Shown: piece after piece, positions 36,351 through 44,916 of the stretch
Position numbering within the stretch: position 1 is the stretch's first letter
How the letters are laid out: each line of letters opens with the position of its first letter
NCBI RefSeq assembly: GCF_009712225.1
Contig: NZ_WASP01000006.1
Span: forward strand, 581,263 to 645,262
DNA length: 64,000 bases
Direction: 5' to 3'
From: Desulfovibrio sp.
GTDB taxonomy: Bacteria > Desulfobacterota > Desulfovibrionia > Desulfovibrionales > Desulfovibrionaceae
Notes under the pieces: generated by a model
The model's database searches: none
The model's input: only the letters and a program-made list of their open reading frames with translations
Told to the model about the DNA's origin: nothing
Program-made: the position numbers and the translations under genes

Positions 36351-38795
36351 ATGAGTCTCTCATCCAGCATGTGGGCAAGCGTTTCCGGCCTTATGGCACA
36401 CGGGAACAAAATGAACATCGTCGGCAACAACATCGCCAACGTCAGCACCCTGGCTTACAAGGGTCAGCGCGCAGACTTCAGCGACTATCTCTACACCGAC
36501 GGTGGCAGCGTGAGCGGTACCACACAGATCGGCCAGGGCGTGAGCACCTACGCCGTGCTTGGCGACTACTCGCAGGGTTCTTTTGAATCCACCAACTCGG
36601 TCACCGACCTTGCCATTGACGGCAATGGCTTTTTCCAGGTGCGCAAGCCCAACAGCGAGCAGATGTACTACACCCGCGCCGGTGACTTTTATTTCAACAA
36701 CAACCGCGAGCTGCAAAACCCCGAGGGTTATCTGCTGCAAGGCTGGAAGGTCGACAATACCAAGTCGCTGAGTTTTTATGGTGGCTCGACCAGTACGGGC
36801 TCTACCACCGCGACCAACTCTGCTTACAAGGGCACCGGCACGCCGGTGGACATCGTTCTGGACAGCTGGAACATTCCGCCCCAGCAGACGACCAACGTCA
36901 GCTTTACCATGGGCCTGACCAATGACGGCACTGGCGACAAGACCACCAGCAGCACCAGCCCCATGACCGCACTTTTTGACCTGTGGGATGCCAGAAGCAC
37001 GCCCCCCATGGCCGACTCGGCCTATGCCACGCAGTCGAGCATCAAGGTGTACGACGAGGGCGGCTCTACCCACAATCTCACGGTCTACTACGACCAGGTC
37101 GACGCCTCCAAAACTGACACCAACGGCAAGACCGTTTACAGCATTGAAGGCCTGCCCGCTGGCTACACCATGTATGAATACATGGTCACCATCCCCCCGG
37201 CAGAAGACCAGCGCGGCTATGGTGGTCAGGGCTACAACTCCACCACCAACACCTGGGCGACCGAACCCACGAAATTTTATAACGACCCGGTCATGGGAAC
37301 TAACAAGCAGGCCGGCGTGCTCATGAGCGGCGTCATGATCTTTGATGCCAGCGGCAAGCTGGTAAACCAGACTGCCTACTCGTATGGTGCCACCGAAACA
37401 CCTGCCGCCAACAACCAGGTTGCGGTCGACCCCTCGCTCAAGAGTTCGTGGCAGCCCACCAAGACCTCCAGCAACGGCCTGCCCGTCTTCTCGGCCAACT
37501 TCAGCGGCCAGCCGCTCGCCAACAGCGTGAGTGAAACCATGACCCAGGGCAGCACCACGGTCAGCCAGGTTGAAAAGCAGATTACGGAACTTGACTTTGG
37601 CCTGAAAGACATTGGTAACCCCACGTGGAATAACCCCATTGTTACCACCGTGCAGAAAGACAGCGCAGGCAATCCCATTGGTACCCTGCCCTGGACCGGC
37701 GCCAGTGCTCCTCTGGGCATGAACTCGTTCGGTTACTACGCCCTTTCCAACGGTCAGTACGGTACCGCCAACGGCGCAGCTCTCGACCCTGTGTACGCCG
37801 ACAGCAAGGGCTACTACTGGAAAGACACCACCGTTGGCGCCAACCCGGCCAACGTTTACGGTACATTGAGCACGGCCCTCGGCAACCTCAATGTGGGCAG
37901 CAACAGCGGCGTCTACTATGTGGTGAGCGGTGGTACCACCTACACCAACAAGACCACAGACACGACCACGGGCAACGTGTACCCCAGTGGCAGCGACAGT
38001 TACGGTAACTTCTACACCGTGGCCGGTACCAAGTACTATGGCGCCTTTGATGATGGCGGCACGCTGCGCCGTGTTTACCACAACGGCACCAACTACGAAT
38101 ATCTGGACGGCGGCGGTACGCCGCATACCCTCACAAGCACCACTTCCTTTGAGGTCAACGTAGCCAAGCCCATTACCCCGACCACCTACACGCTGCCCGA
38201 TGCCGGCACACGTCCCAACCCGACAATGGTAACCGGCAACAACACTCTGGCGAGCCTGACCACCGAATCAAAGCAGACCAGCGTGGCACCGACTACCGGT
38301 GTGCCCATTTACAAGAACGTGGTCAACTATGGCACCGTGGTTCCCACCATGACCTCTGTGCAGCGTGGCGACTCGGCCAGCGTGAGCAATACCACGTCGT
38401 ACACGGTGCAGAACAGAACCCAGGACGGCTACGCCTCCGGTACGCTCAGCAACGTCAAGATCGACAATAACGGCGTTGTCAACGGCGTGTATTCAAACAG
38501 CAAAACCCTGCCGCTGTACCAGATCGCCCTGTACGACTTCAAGTGCACCCAGGGGCTGTACCGCGAAGGCAGCAACCTGTACGCGCAGACCAACGAATCT
38601 GGTGAAGCCAATCTTGGCGTGGCGGGCGACAACGGTTTTGGTTCAACCAAGGCCTACAACATCGAACAATCCAACGTGGACATGTCCCGAGAATTTGTTC
38701 AGATGATCGCCACACAGCGCGGCTTCCAGGCAAACTCGAAAACCATCACCACAGTGGACAGTATGCTGGAAACAGTAATCGGCATGAAGCGATAA
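36351..38795 (+). CDS. flgE: Flagellar hook protein FlgE (long form)
   Basis: The 814-residue protein has the N-terminal rod/hook signature NIVGNNIANVSTLAYKGQRA and the C-terminal SNVDMSREFVQMIATQRGFQ, which form the hook core. The middle is a large Ser/Thr/Gly-rich insertion roughly doubling the length of the E. coli protein (about 400 residues), giving extra surface domains. Long FlgE forms are common in deltaproteobacteria. GGAGGAAG precedes the ATG. The terminator at 38887 ends the operon. Confidence 0.95.
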   Translation: MSLSSSMWASVSGLMAHGNKMNIVGNNIANVSTLAYKGQRADFSDYLYTDGGSVSGTTQIGQGVSTYAVLGDYSQGSFESTNSVTDLAIDGNGFFQVRKPNSEQMYYTRAGDFYFNNNRELQNPEGYLLQGWKVDNTKSLSFYGGSTSTGSTTATNSAYKGTGTPVDIVLDSWNIPPQQTTNVSFTMGLTNDGTGDKTTSSTSPMTALFDLWDARSTPPMADSAYATQSSIKVYDEGGSTHNLTVYYDQVDASKTDTNGKTVYSIEGLPAGYTMYEYMVTIPPAEDQRGYGGQGYNSTTNTWATEPTKFYNDPVMGTNKQAGVLMSGVMIFDASGKLVNQTAYSYGATETPAANNQVAVDPSLKSSWQPTKTSSNGLPVFSANFSGQPLANSVSETMTQGSTTVSQVEKQITELDFGLKDIGNPTWNNPIVTTVQKDSAGNPIGTLPWTGASAPLGMNSFGYYALSNGQYGTANGAALDPVYADSKGYYWKDTTVGANPANVYGTLSTALGNLNVGSNSGVYYVVSGGTTYTNKTTDTTTGNVYPSGSDSYGNFYTVAGTKYYGAFDDGGTLRRVYHNGTNYEYLDGGGTPHTLTSTTSFEVNVAKPITPTTYTLPDAGTRPNPTMVTGNNTLASLTTESKQTSVAPTTGVPIYKNVVNYGTVVPTMTSVQRGDSASVSNTTSYTVQNRTQDGYASGTLSNVKIDNNGVVNGVYSNSKTLPLYQIALYDFKCTQGLYREGSNLYAQTNESGEANLGVAGDNGFGSTKAYNIEQSNVDMSREFVQMIATQRGFQANSKTITTVDSMLETVIGMKR

Positions 38796-38886
38796 CGAGT
38801 AGAGACCACTCTTGAAAGAAGGCTGGAGGGCCGCAAGGCCCTCCCAGCGTTGGGGATAGCGCTGCAAACCATTCTTTCCCGTGTCG

Positions 38887-38917
38887 GGCGTCGTCCAGGT
38901 GGACGACGCCTTTTTTT
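38887..38917 (+). terminator. Rho-independent terminator of the hook operon
   Basis: GGCGTCGTCC and GGACGACGCC form a perfect 10-bp stem followed by seven T residues. A second stem (GGAGGGCC/GGCCCTCC, about 38825-38846) lies just upstream. Confidence 0.93.
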
Positions 38918-38952
38918 GTGCTGTCGCAAAGGTGGGCACAGGGGCAGAAACA

Positions 38953-38978
38953 CAAAACCCGCAGGTGGCCCTGCGGGT
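38953..38978 (-). terminator. Rho-independent terminator of the leftward gene at 39018
   Basis: ACCCGCAGG (38957-38965) pairs with CCTGCGGGT (38970-38978), with A residues to the left giving a short U-tract on the minus strand. It lies 40 bases past the stop. Confidence 0.7.
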
Positions 38979-39017
38979 ATAAAAATGATAGCGCACTGCC
39001 CTTGTTGAATCCGGAGC

Positions 39018-40043
39018 TCAGATGCGAATATCTGATACACCAAGAGACTTGTTACCGATGGTGCCGCGCAGCCAGTCACAGTAGTCGGGAAAATTTGCAA
39101 GCAGTATCTTGAGGGCATTTTCTTCCGCCAGGGCATACCTGCGGGCTGTAACCTTGCCCGTACCCACCCAGTGCTTGAGATGGCGCGACAAATCCAGATG
39201 CCGTGCAAATCTGCCCAGCGCGTGCATGCCCCTGAACCATTCCACGCCAATATCAAGGCAAACCGGGCCGCACTGGCGGTATGCACCGGGCGGCAATACC
39301 GGGCCGTTGGGCACACACACTGGCCGCGATGCCTCAAGATCAAGCAGGCAGGCCCATTCATTGACGCGGCATTCTGGCAGGGGCCAGGATTGCTGGTCAA
39401 AGATGCCTGTAAAACCCTGATCGTAGGGGCGGGCAAAAATGCCCTTTTGCTGCGCCAGAGTGTAGAGTTGCTGCAACTGGTCAAAATCTGGCTGAAAATT
39501 CATGTAGTTGAGCGGATCGCAAGGCCCGCAGCCCATCACTTCACGCGTCAGTATTTCCACATGGGCCGGGCAGTTCCAGCACTGCCCCAGATGCCCCACC
39601 GCAACCGCCTCGCCCATCTGATCAAGCATAAACCCCAGCACATCCTGCAATATCAGCACGTCGTTGTGCATCAAAAAGAGCCTGCGGCTTGTGCTGTGCT
39701 CAAAGGCATACTGGTAGCGGATGCCGTAGCGGTAGGCATCTTCGTGCAGACGAGCGGGGTCTGCGGCGTTGAGGTCCAGCCAGTACTCGGGCTGAAATAC
39801 GCGACAGCGATCGCCTATCTTGCCGCTCAGGTACTGGGCAATGGCATAGGGGCTGACAATGTCGTACTGGGAACCGTAGGGCTCAAACTGCAGCCACACA
39901 CTCCCTACATGCCTGCCGCTGTGCTTGAGCAGCGAAAGCACAGAGAGGGCGGTCTGATACGGCTTGGCGAAGATGTTCATCGCCACGTCGATTTTATCAG
40001 ACCAGCCCTGCTCCGCTGTATTCTGAATCACTGGTTCCGGCAT
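39018..40043 (-). CDS. Protein of unknown function, glycosyltransferase-like context
   Basis: The 341-residue soluble protein carries MHNDVLILQDVLGFMLDQMGE, CWNCPAHVEILTREVMGCGPC and GAYRQCGPVCLDIGVEWFRGM. The MHNDV element and overall layout recall GT-A glycosyltransferases, where a DxD-like motif binds metal, but I cannot confirm the family. It starts 5 bases after the stop of the membrane HD-GYP-like gene, so it is probably the last gene of a three-gene leftward operon that begins with a LapG-like protease. Confidence 0.65.
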   Translation of the reverse strand: MPEPVIQNTAEQGWSDKIDVAMNIFAKPYQTALSVLSLLKHSGRHVGSVWLQFEPYGSQYDIVSPYAIAQYLSGKIGDRCRVFQPEYWLDLNAADPARLHEDAYRYGIRYQYAFEHSTSRRLFLMHNDVLILQDVLGFMLDQMGEAVAVGHLGQCWNCPAHVEILTREVMGCGPCDPLNYMNFQPDFDQLQQLYTLAQQKGIFARPYDQGFTGIFDQQSWPLPECRVNEWACLLDLEASRPVCVPNGPVLPPGAYRQCGPVCLDIGVEWFRGMHALGRFARHLDLSRHLKHWVGTGKVTARRYALAEENALKILLANFPDYCDWLRGTIGNKSLGVSDIRI

Positions 40044-40048
40044 GCCTG

Positions 40049-42226
40049 TTATTTTTGCTGCTCTGCCGGGGCAGAATCTGCCGCCTGCCCGGCGGGCTTT
40101 TCTTCTGTTGCCTGACTGGAAGGTGCAGAGGCCTCTGCCGATTTTTTGCTGGCCTCATCCGCCGTGGCAATGGCCTGTTGCAGAGCGACGGCAGATATCT
40201 GCGACAGGGCAATGACAATTTCGTTGTCAAAGCCCTGGTCCTTCATGAGAAGGCCAACGGCTTCTTCAGGCTGCATGCCCGCACGGTACGAACGGGGGCT
40301 GACCATGGCGCAGAAGGCATTGACCACAGCCAGAATACGGGCGTTGTGGTTGATGGCTTCGCCCGCCAGCCGCTGCGGCAGGCCCGTTCCGTCCATGCGC
40401 TCGCCCATCTGGAACACAGCGTCGGGCACAGGCAGGTTGAACTGCATGTCGCGCAGGATGCGGTAGGCGTATTCTGGCGCGCGCATGACTTCGGCCTGTT
40501 CCTCGGGTGTAAGCTTGCCCTTCTTGGTGAGCAGCTCGCGCGGCACAAAGATTTTGCCCACCTGCGAAAGCCGTGCCGCAAGACGCAGGGTTTCGCGATC
40601 CTTGTCGGGCAGGCTCATGGCGCCAGAGAGCAGATCCGCCACGTGTTCCATCTTCATGGAGTGGCCGATAAGGTTCACGTCCACGCTTTCGATGGCCCGC
40701 ACCAGGGCAGCGATGCTGTTGGCTTGCCGTTCGCGCGCGGCTTCCGCACGGCGGCGGAATTCCGTAATATCCTGGAATATGCCCACGCAGCCGCCCTTGC
40801 TTGCCCCGCTGGCGGCATCTCCGTCTTCAAAGGGAAAGAGCGTCACGCGGTACAGGCGCACATCGCCCGGCTGGGGAATGGAAACTTCTATGCTGCCTTC
40901 CTTGCCTGTGCCAGTCACCTGAGCCATGCCTTCCATAAGGCGGGTTGCGGCATCCTGCGGCAATACGTCACCCACGGGCGTGTCCTTCAGGGTATTCTCG
41001 TCCTTGCCCGCAATCTGGCCAAAGGCCGGGTTGCACATCTGCAGGCGGCCATCCTTGTCCATAAGCATAAGGCCAGCCTGCAACGAGGCGTTCACGCTGT
41101 CGAGCATGATCTTTTGCTGGCGGATAACCGTGTACAGATGCTGGAAGTGACGTGCTGTTGCCCGGTGCGAACGGCTGACCAGCGAAGCCCAGATAAATGC
41201 CAGCAAAAGCGCCGTGCCAAGGCTGCCCAGAATGCCCAGACCATAAATCTGCATGGCCTGCCCCTCAACCACAGCGTCAACCATGGCGGCAGGGGCCTCA
41301 AGGGCTACAAGCCAACCCAGATTTTTGAGGTAGCTGCCAAGCGAATAGGCTTCTTCGCCGCCCACAAGGGCCTGCCTGCGCTTGAAAGCAAGGCCGTCTT
41401 CCAGCGGCAGGGGCTGCACGGGTTCCAGCACAATCTTGCCGTCACGCAGCAGTACTGCCTCCGTACCCTTTGCTCCGGTCTGCAGAATCCGGGGTAAAAA
41501 TCCGCCGTACTGCTCCTGGCGCAGGGCAAGAAACGATGTCAGTACCCTGTCCATGGGGATAGTTGCAAAAAACACGGCAACAGGAGCGTTTTCACCACGT
41601 CCGAGCACCTCGTACATGGGGTCGGCCAGATCCATCACAACGTTGTTGCCAAGGGCGCGCACCGGGCCAAAAACAACGGTCTTCTGCTCAACAGCCCGCG
41701 CGGCAAGGGCAATCTGCGCTTCATCCAGGGGGGTATCGCCCATGCGCACGACAAAGGGGTTGCCCTTGGGCGACACCATCTTGGCAGAAATCCAGCCCTT
41801 GCTGCGGCTGAAATCCTGCAGCAGGTCCTGCATGTAGCCCATCTGCTCGGCCAGATTGCGCAACGATTCATCGCTGTGGCTCATGGCGTCGGGCGCGGAA
41901 AGGCGCGCCTGCCCGTTGTGGCCAAGATTGCGCACATCTACAGCAAACAGGCGAAACATCTCGGCAGTACTCACAAGCCGTGCCTGTTCCACCACTGCGG
42001 TATGCCAGGCGCGAATGGATTCCTGCGATTTATCGACCCATGACTGTTGCACTTCACGCTGGTTATTCAGGATATCCTGTGTGACGTTCTTGAGTTGCAA
42101 GGTGCAAAGACCATAGGCAATGGCGGCAGCCACCACCAGCAACGAAAGGCTCACCGCCGCCACAGCCGCCTTTTTAAGACGGTAGCGTCCGGCAACGGCT
42201 TGCTCGTTAAGTTCCTGCGTTTTCAT
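40049..42226 (-). CDS. Membrane sensor with PAS and degenerate HD-GYP domain (DvhD-like candidate)
   Basis: The protein has about 725 residues. It has a membrane helix near residues 20-42, a large periplasmic domain (about 45-310), a second helix (IYGLGILGSLGTALLLAFIW, about 315-335), a PAS domain (about 375-490) and a C-terminal HD-GYP-like domain (about 510-690). The catalytic HD of HDIGK reads SQVGK, the later HP motif reads AP, and the HHE-x-DGxGYP region reads MGERMDGTGLPQ. It has therefore lost metal ligands and is unlikely to hydrolyse c-di-GMP. In D. vulgaris a LapG protease is encoded beside a non-LapD c-di-GMP-binding protein (DvhD) that controls it; this gene is next to a LapG-like gene and could be the equivalent. 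I chose ATG 42224-42226, preceded by AGGA. Confidence 0.78.
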   Translation of the reverse strand: MKTQELNEQAVAGRYRLKKAAVAAVSLSLLVVAAAIAYGLCTLQLKNVTQDILNNQREVQQSWVDKSQESIRAWHTAVVEQARLVSTAEMFRLFAVDVRNLGHNGQARLSAPDAMSHSDESLRNLAEQMGYMQDLLQDFSRSKGWISAKMVSPKGNPFVVRMGDTPLDEAQIALAARAVEQKTVVFGPVRALGNNVVMDLADPMYEVLGRGENAPVAVFFATIPMDRVLTSFLALRQEQYGGFLPRILQTGAKGTEAVLLRDGKIVLEPVQPLPLEDGLAFKRRQALVGGEEAYSLGSYLKNLGWLVALEAPAAMVDAVVEGQAMQIYGLGILGSLGTALLLAFIWASLVSRSHRATARHFQHLYTVIRQQKIMLDSVNASLQAGLMLMDKDGRLQMCNPAFGQIAGKDENTLKDTPVGDVLPQDAATRLMEGMAQVTGTGKEGSIEVSIPQPGDVRLYRVTLFPFEDGDAASGASKGGCVGIFQDITEFRRRAEAARERQANSIAALVRAIESVDVNLIGHSMKMEHVADLLSGAMSLPDKDRETLRLAARLSQVGKIFVPRELLTKKGKLTPEEQAEVMRAPEYAYRILRDMQFNLPVPDAVFQMGERMDGTGLPQRLAGEAINHNARILAVVNAFCAMVSPRSYRAGMQPEEAVGLLMKDQGFDNEIVIALSQISAVALQQAIATADEASKKSAEASAPSSQATEEKPAGQAADSAPAEQQK

Positions 42227-42333
42227 GGGCATATCCTGTTGTACTTTACGATTGGCAGTGCCGTTTGCAGCAATCTTGCCGCATGGGTACTGCACCCGCC
42301 ACGCTCCCATGCCCAAGGCACGGTCTGGTGGCT

Positions 42334-43347
42334 CTAGTTTATCTTGCGGCCCTTCATGTGGGCCCAGCGGCCAAACTCATTAACCGAATACTGTGGACTG
42401 TATTGGCGCAGTTTGGTGTGTGACAAAACCGAATTACTCAAATTATCAAGAATAAAGGCATCGTCATTAACGTACACGGCCAGCACGGCATGAGCAAAAT
42501 TTCGGATTGTATCTCGCACAACCACAATACGCATGCTTTCGGGTGCAACGCCCAATTCCTTAAGGGTAAAATACTTGATAATGGAATAGTCTTCACAATC
42601 GCCTGACTTTTTAAGAAATTCGGCAGGAATTTCCCAGTAGTCTTCCTGTTTCCAGTTAACGATGTCTTCCACATACGGCCAGGTATTCCAGAATGCATTG
42701 ACGTAGCGCAGCAGTTCCATTTTGTTGTTCATGGGAGCCTTGGACTTGAAATTCTCCCAGGTTACGCCTTTCTTGAACACCTTGCCGGGAATAAAAATGG
42801 GATCCATGTTGTTGCGCTTGAGCAGATCAAGCCAGCCCGGCAGGGTCGAAAGGGGGCGTTTGAATTCAACCGTGCCAAAAAGCTGCACCTTTGAATCGTG
42901 CGCGCCGCCTGCAGCCTGAGGAACAGCAGCACCCGCGGGTGTGGCCGGTGCGGTGGCAGGCGTTGCAGCCGGAGCTGCGGCACCGGCCTTCTGCTGGCCC
43001 TCCGCCTGATCCGCCAGTTCCTGCTCGGAAACCTGATCTTCGGCAAGCCCGGCAGCATCGGCTGGGGGTACGGAAACAGCAGAACTTTCACCTGTTGGGC
43101 CATTTGGGTCAGCAGCCTGCCCATTGGTGGTATTTTGGAGAGTGCTGCTTTTGGCAGCGCTGGAAGATATGGCAGGAGGTTCAGAAACACTGGCCGTGCC
43201 AATGGGGGCTCCGGCCTGCGGATTCAGGGCCGCAGCCCAGGCGGGGTTCCAGCCCTGATTCCAGCACAGCAGGCAGACCAAAAGAGCCGCCATAACTCCA
43301 GAGAAGGTGGCGGCAAAAATTAATTTGGTGTGCCGAAATTTTGGCAT
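42334..43347 (-). CDS. LapG-like periplasmic transglutaminase-type cysteine protease
   Basis: The protein has 337 residues: an N-terminal membrane anchor/signal (KLIFAATFSGVMAALLVCLL), a Pro/Ala-rich linker (about residues 40-150) and a C-terminal bacterial transglutaminase-like peptidase domain. The catalytic triad is visible: Cys in KSGDCEDYSIIKYFTL, His in NFAHAVLAVYV and Asp in FILDNLSNSV. LapG cleaves the retention module of giant type-I-secreted adhesins when c-di-GMP is low. The next gene encodes a membrane PAS/degenerate HD-GYP protein. A VCBS/RTX adhesin lies at the right end of the window. Confidence 0.87.
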   Translation of the reverse strand: MPKFRHTKLIFAATFSGVMAALLVCLLCWNQGWNPAWAAALNPQAGAPIGTASVSEPPAISSSAAKSSTLQNTTNGQAADPNGPTGESSAVSVPPADAAGLAEDQVSEQELADQAEGQQKAGAAAPAATPATAPATPAGAAVPQAAGGAHDSKVQLFGTVEFKRPLSTLPGWLDLLKRNNMDPIFIPGKVFKKGVTWENFKSKAPMNNKMELLRYVNAFWNTWPYVEDIVNWKQEDYWEIPAEFLKKSGDCEDYSIIKYFTLKELGVAPESMRIVVVRDTIRNFAHAVLAVYVNDDAFILDNLSNSVLSHTKLRQYSPQYSVNEFGRWAHMKGRKIN

Positions 43348-43526
43348 AGGTTCACCGATTACAGGCGTATGCGACGTTTGATACTATACTGCCGCGTTGC
43401 ATGCGTCCAGTATTCTGCAGGCTGCTGGTCGCAATTTTCGCCTCTAGAGGGCAAAATCTGGCCATGGCTGGCGCACGTAAGCACACCCACCACACAACAA
43501 CGCAACAAGACAACAAATCAGCAACG

Positions 43527-43553
43527 CAAAAGGGGCCGCGCATGGCGGCCCCT
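43527..43553 (-). terminator. Rho-independent terminator of the larA-containing operon
   Basis: AGGGGCCGC (43531-43539) pairs with GCGGCCCCT (43545-43553). On the minus strand TTTT follows. It lies about 65 bases past the larA-like stop, ending the large leftward operon. Confidence 0.75.
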
Positions 43554-43618
43554 ACTGAAATGCCCCTCAGCCGCAGAACGGCATATGGCCTCATACGTTA
43601 CTGAGGCTGACCCCAGAA

Positions 43619-44899
43619 TCATGCCTGATGCGGCCTGCCTATGCGGTCTGCCAGTTGCCCGGCCGCATCAAACAGCACCGGCCGGGGTTCGTGCACCACT
43701 GTAAAGCGCGAAGTATCAGTGAGTTCCTTCAGCACGGCCTCACTCACAAAGCAGTCTGTGAGATACAGGGTGTTGGGAATGTGCACCAGACGCACTTCGT
43801 CTTCAGGTATGCTGCGCAGGCAGAACATCATGGTCTCCAGCGCTTCCTGCTCCGTATCATACCAGGTTGGCAAAAAGGCGCGGGTCACAAAGGTGGTGGT
43901 AAGGTTGTTCAGATAGGTGGCCTTGCGGTCAACCTTGTCGATGAGCCGCTGGGTCACAAAGTCCACCAGTCCGATGCCAGTGGCATTGCCGTGCGACTCT
44001 TCCGAAATATCCAGCACCGAAACATAGCGGATATTAGGGCTGGTCATCTCGGCCTCGCCCTGAATACGCAAGCGGCCAATGATATTGGTATCCACACCCG
44101 TGCCGCTGAAGTTCTTGCCCATTTCCTCCACTATCAGACCGTGCAGCCTGTCTACGGGCAAGGCGGGCATGAGGGTTTTTGACCAGGTCAGCAGCTCCAC
44201 CTCGCGCTCGATCATTTCTTCGGCCAGCAGGCCCTGAATACGTGCGGTTTCTTCGTAGGCGTTTTCCACAATGGCAATGCCACCGATAACGGGCATCTTT
44301 TGCAGAATGATGCGGCTCACATCCACCAGCAGGCGCGGCAGTTGCGCCTGCCCCAGACTGTGGAACTGCCCCGCCCCGCCGGGGCCGCCAAGGCCTACCA
44401 CCAGCATCTTGCACATGCCGCTCTCAACGCAGCCCTTGAACGAGGTGTGCGTTTTGACTCGGTTGATGGGAATGATGGCATCCACCGAAAAGGCGGAATC
44501 AAGCATGTGGGCTGTGAGGCCGTCGGGCGTTTGCCCAATGCTGCGACAGGTGGCGCAGGTCACAACCTTTGCTCCAAGCCTTTCTTCGGTAATGTTCAGG
44601 CTGTCGAGCACTTCCTTTTGCCCTTCGGGCGTTCCGCCGCCGTGGCTGCCCATGGCCGCCAGCAGCACCGGGGTAGCACCACAGCGGCGCACAACGGCAA
44701 TGGCGGCCTCCAGCATGGCGCAAATATTCTGTATGCCCCGGCTGCCCACGGTTATGCCCACATTTGTGCCAGCCTTGATGCGCGGCGCAAGCAGTTCCAT
44801 CTGTGCGGTCATTTCTGCTGCGGCATCATCCACCCGGGGCCGGGTAAATGACTGCCGTATGCGCGCCATGGGCGGCAGGGATTTGCGGGTTGTTGTCAT
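43619..44899 (-). CDS. LarA-family nickel-dependent 2-hydroxyacid racemase
   Basis: The protein has 426 residues. The N-terminal Lar_N (DUF2088) domain contains VGITVGSRGIQNI and GSHGGGTPE (His 86). RVKTHTSFKGCVESGMCKML (His 151, Lys 164) follows, then GGAGQFHSLG (His 180). The spacing of these residues closely follows His108, His174, Lys184 and His200 of L. plantarum LarA, where Lys carries the pincer cofactor and His ligates nickel. The family includes racemases of lactate, malate, 2-hydroxyglutarate and others. Position as last gene of a kor/suc/glcD/glcF operon argues for a 2-hydroxydicarboxylate rather than lactate. The ATG at 44897-44899 has GGAG upstream. Confidence 0.83.
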   Translation of the reverse strand: MTTTRKSLPPMARIRQSFTRPRVDDAAAEMTAQMELLAPRIKAGTNVGITVGSRGIQNICAMLEAAIAVVRRCGATPVLLAAMGSHGGGTPEGQKEVLDSLNITEERLGAKVVTCATCRSIGQTPDGLTAHMLDSAFSVDAIIPINRVKTHTSFKGCVESGMCKMLVVGLGGPGGAGQFHSLGQAQLPRLLVDVSRIILQKMPVIGGIAIVENAYEETARIQGLLAEEMIEREVELLTWSKTLMPALPVDRLHGLIVEEMGKNFSGTGVDTNIIGRLRIQGEAEMTSPNIRYVSVLDISEESHGNATGIGLVDFVTQRLIDKVDRKATYLNNLTTTFVTRAFLPTWYDTEQEALETMMFCLRSIPEDEVRLVHIPNTLYLTDCFVSEAVLKELTDTSRFTVVHEPRPVLFDAAGQLADRIGRPHQA

Positions 44900-44916
44900 T
44901 GTCTGCTCCAGCTTGC

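Noticed and set aside
36360..38126. Long minus-strand open frame (588 codons) opposite flgE
   Set aside because: It is the shadow of the Gly/Ser/Thr-rich flgE gene; it has no family features and no ribosome-binding site, while flgE is unmistakable.
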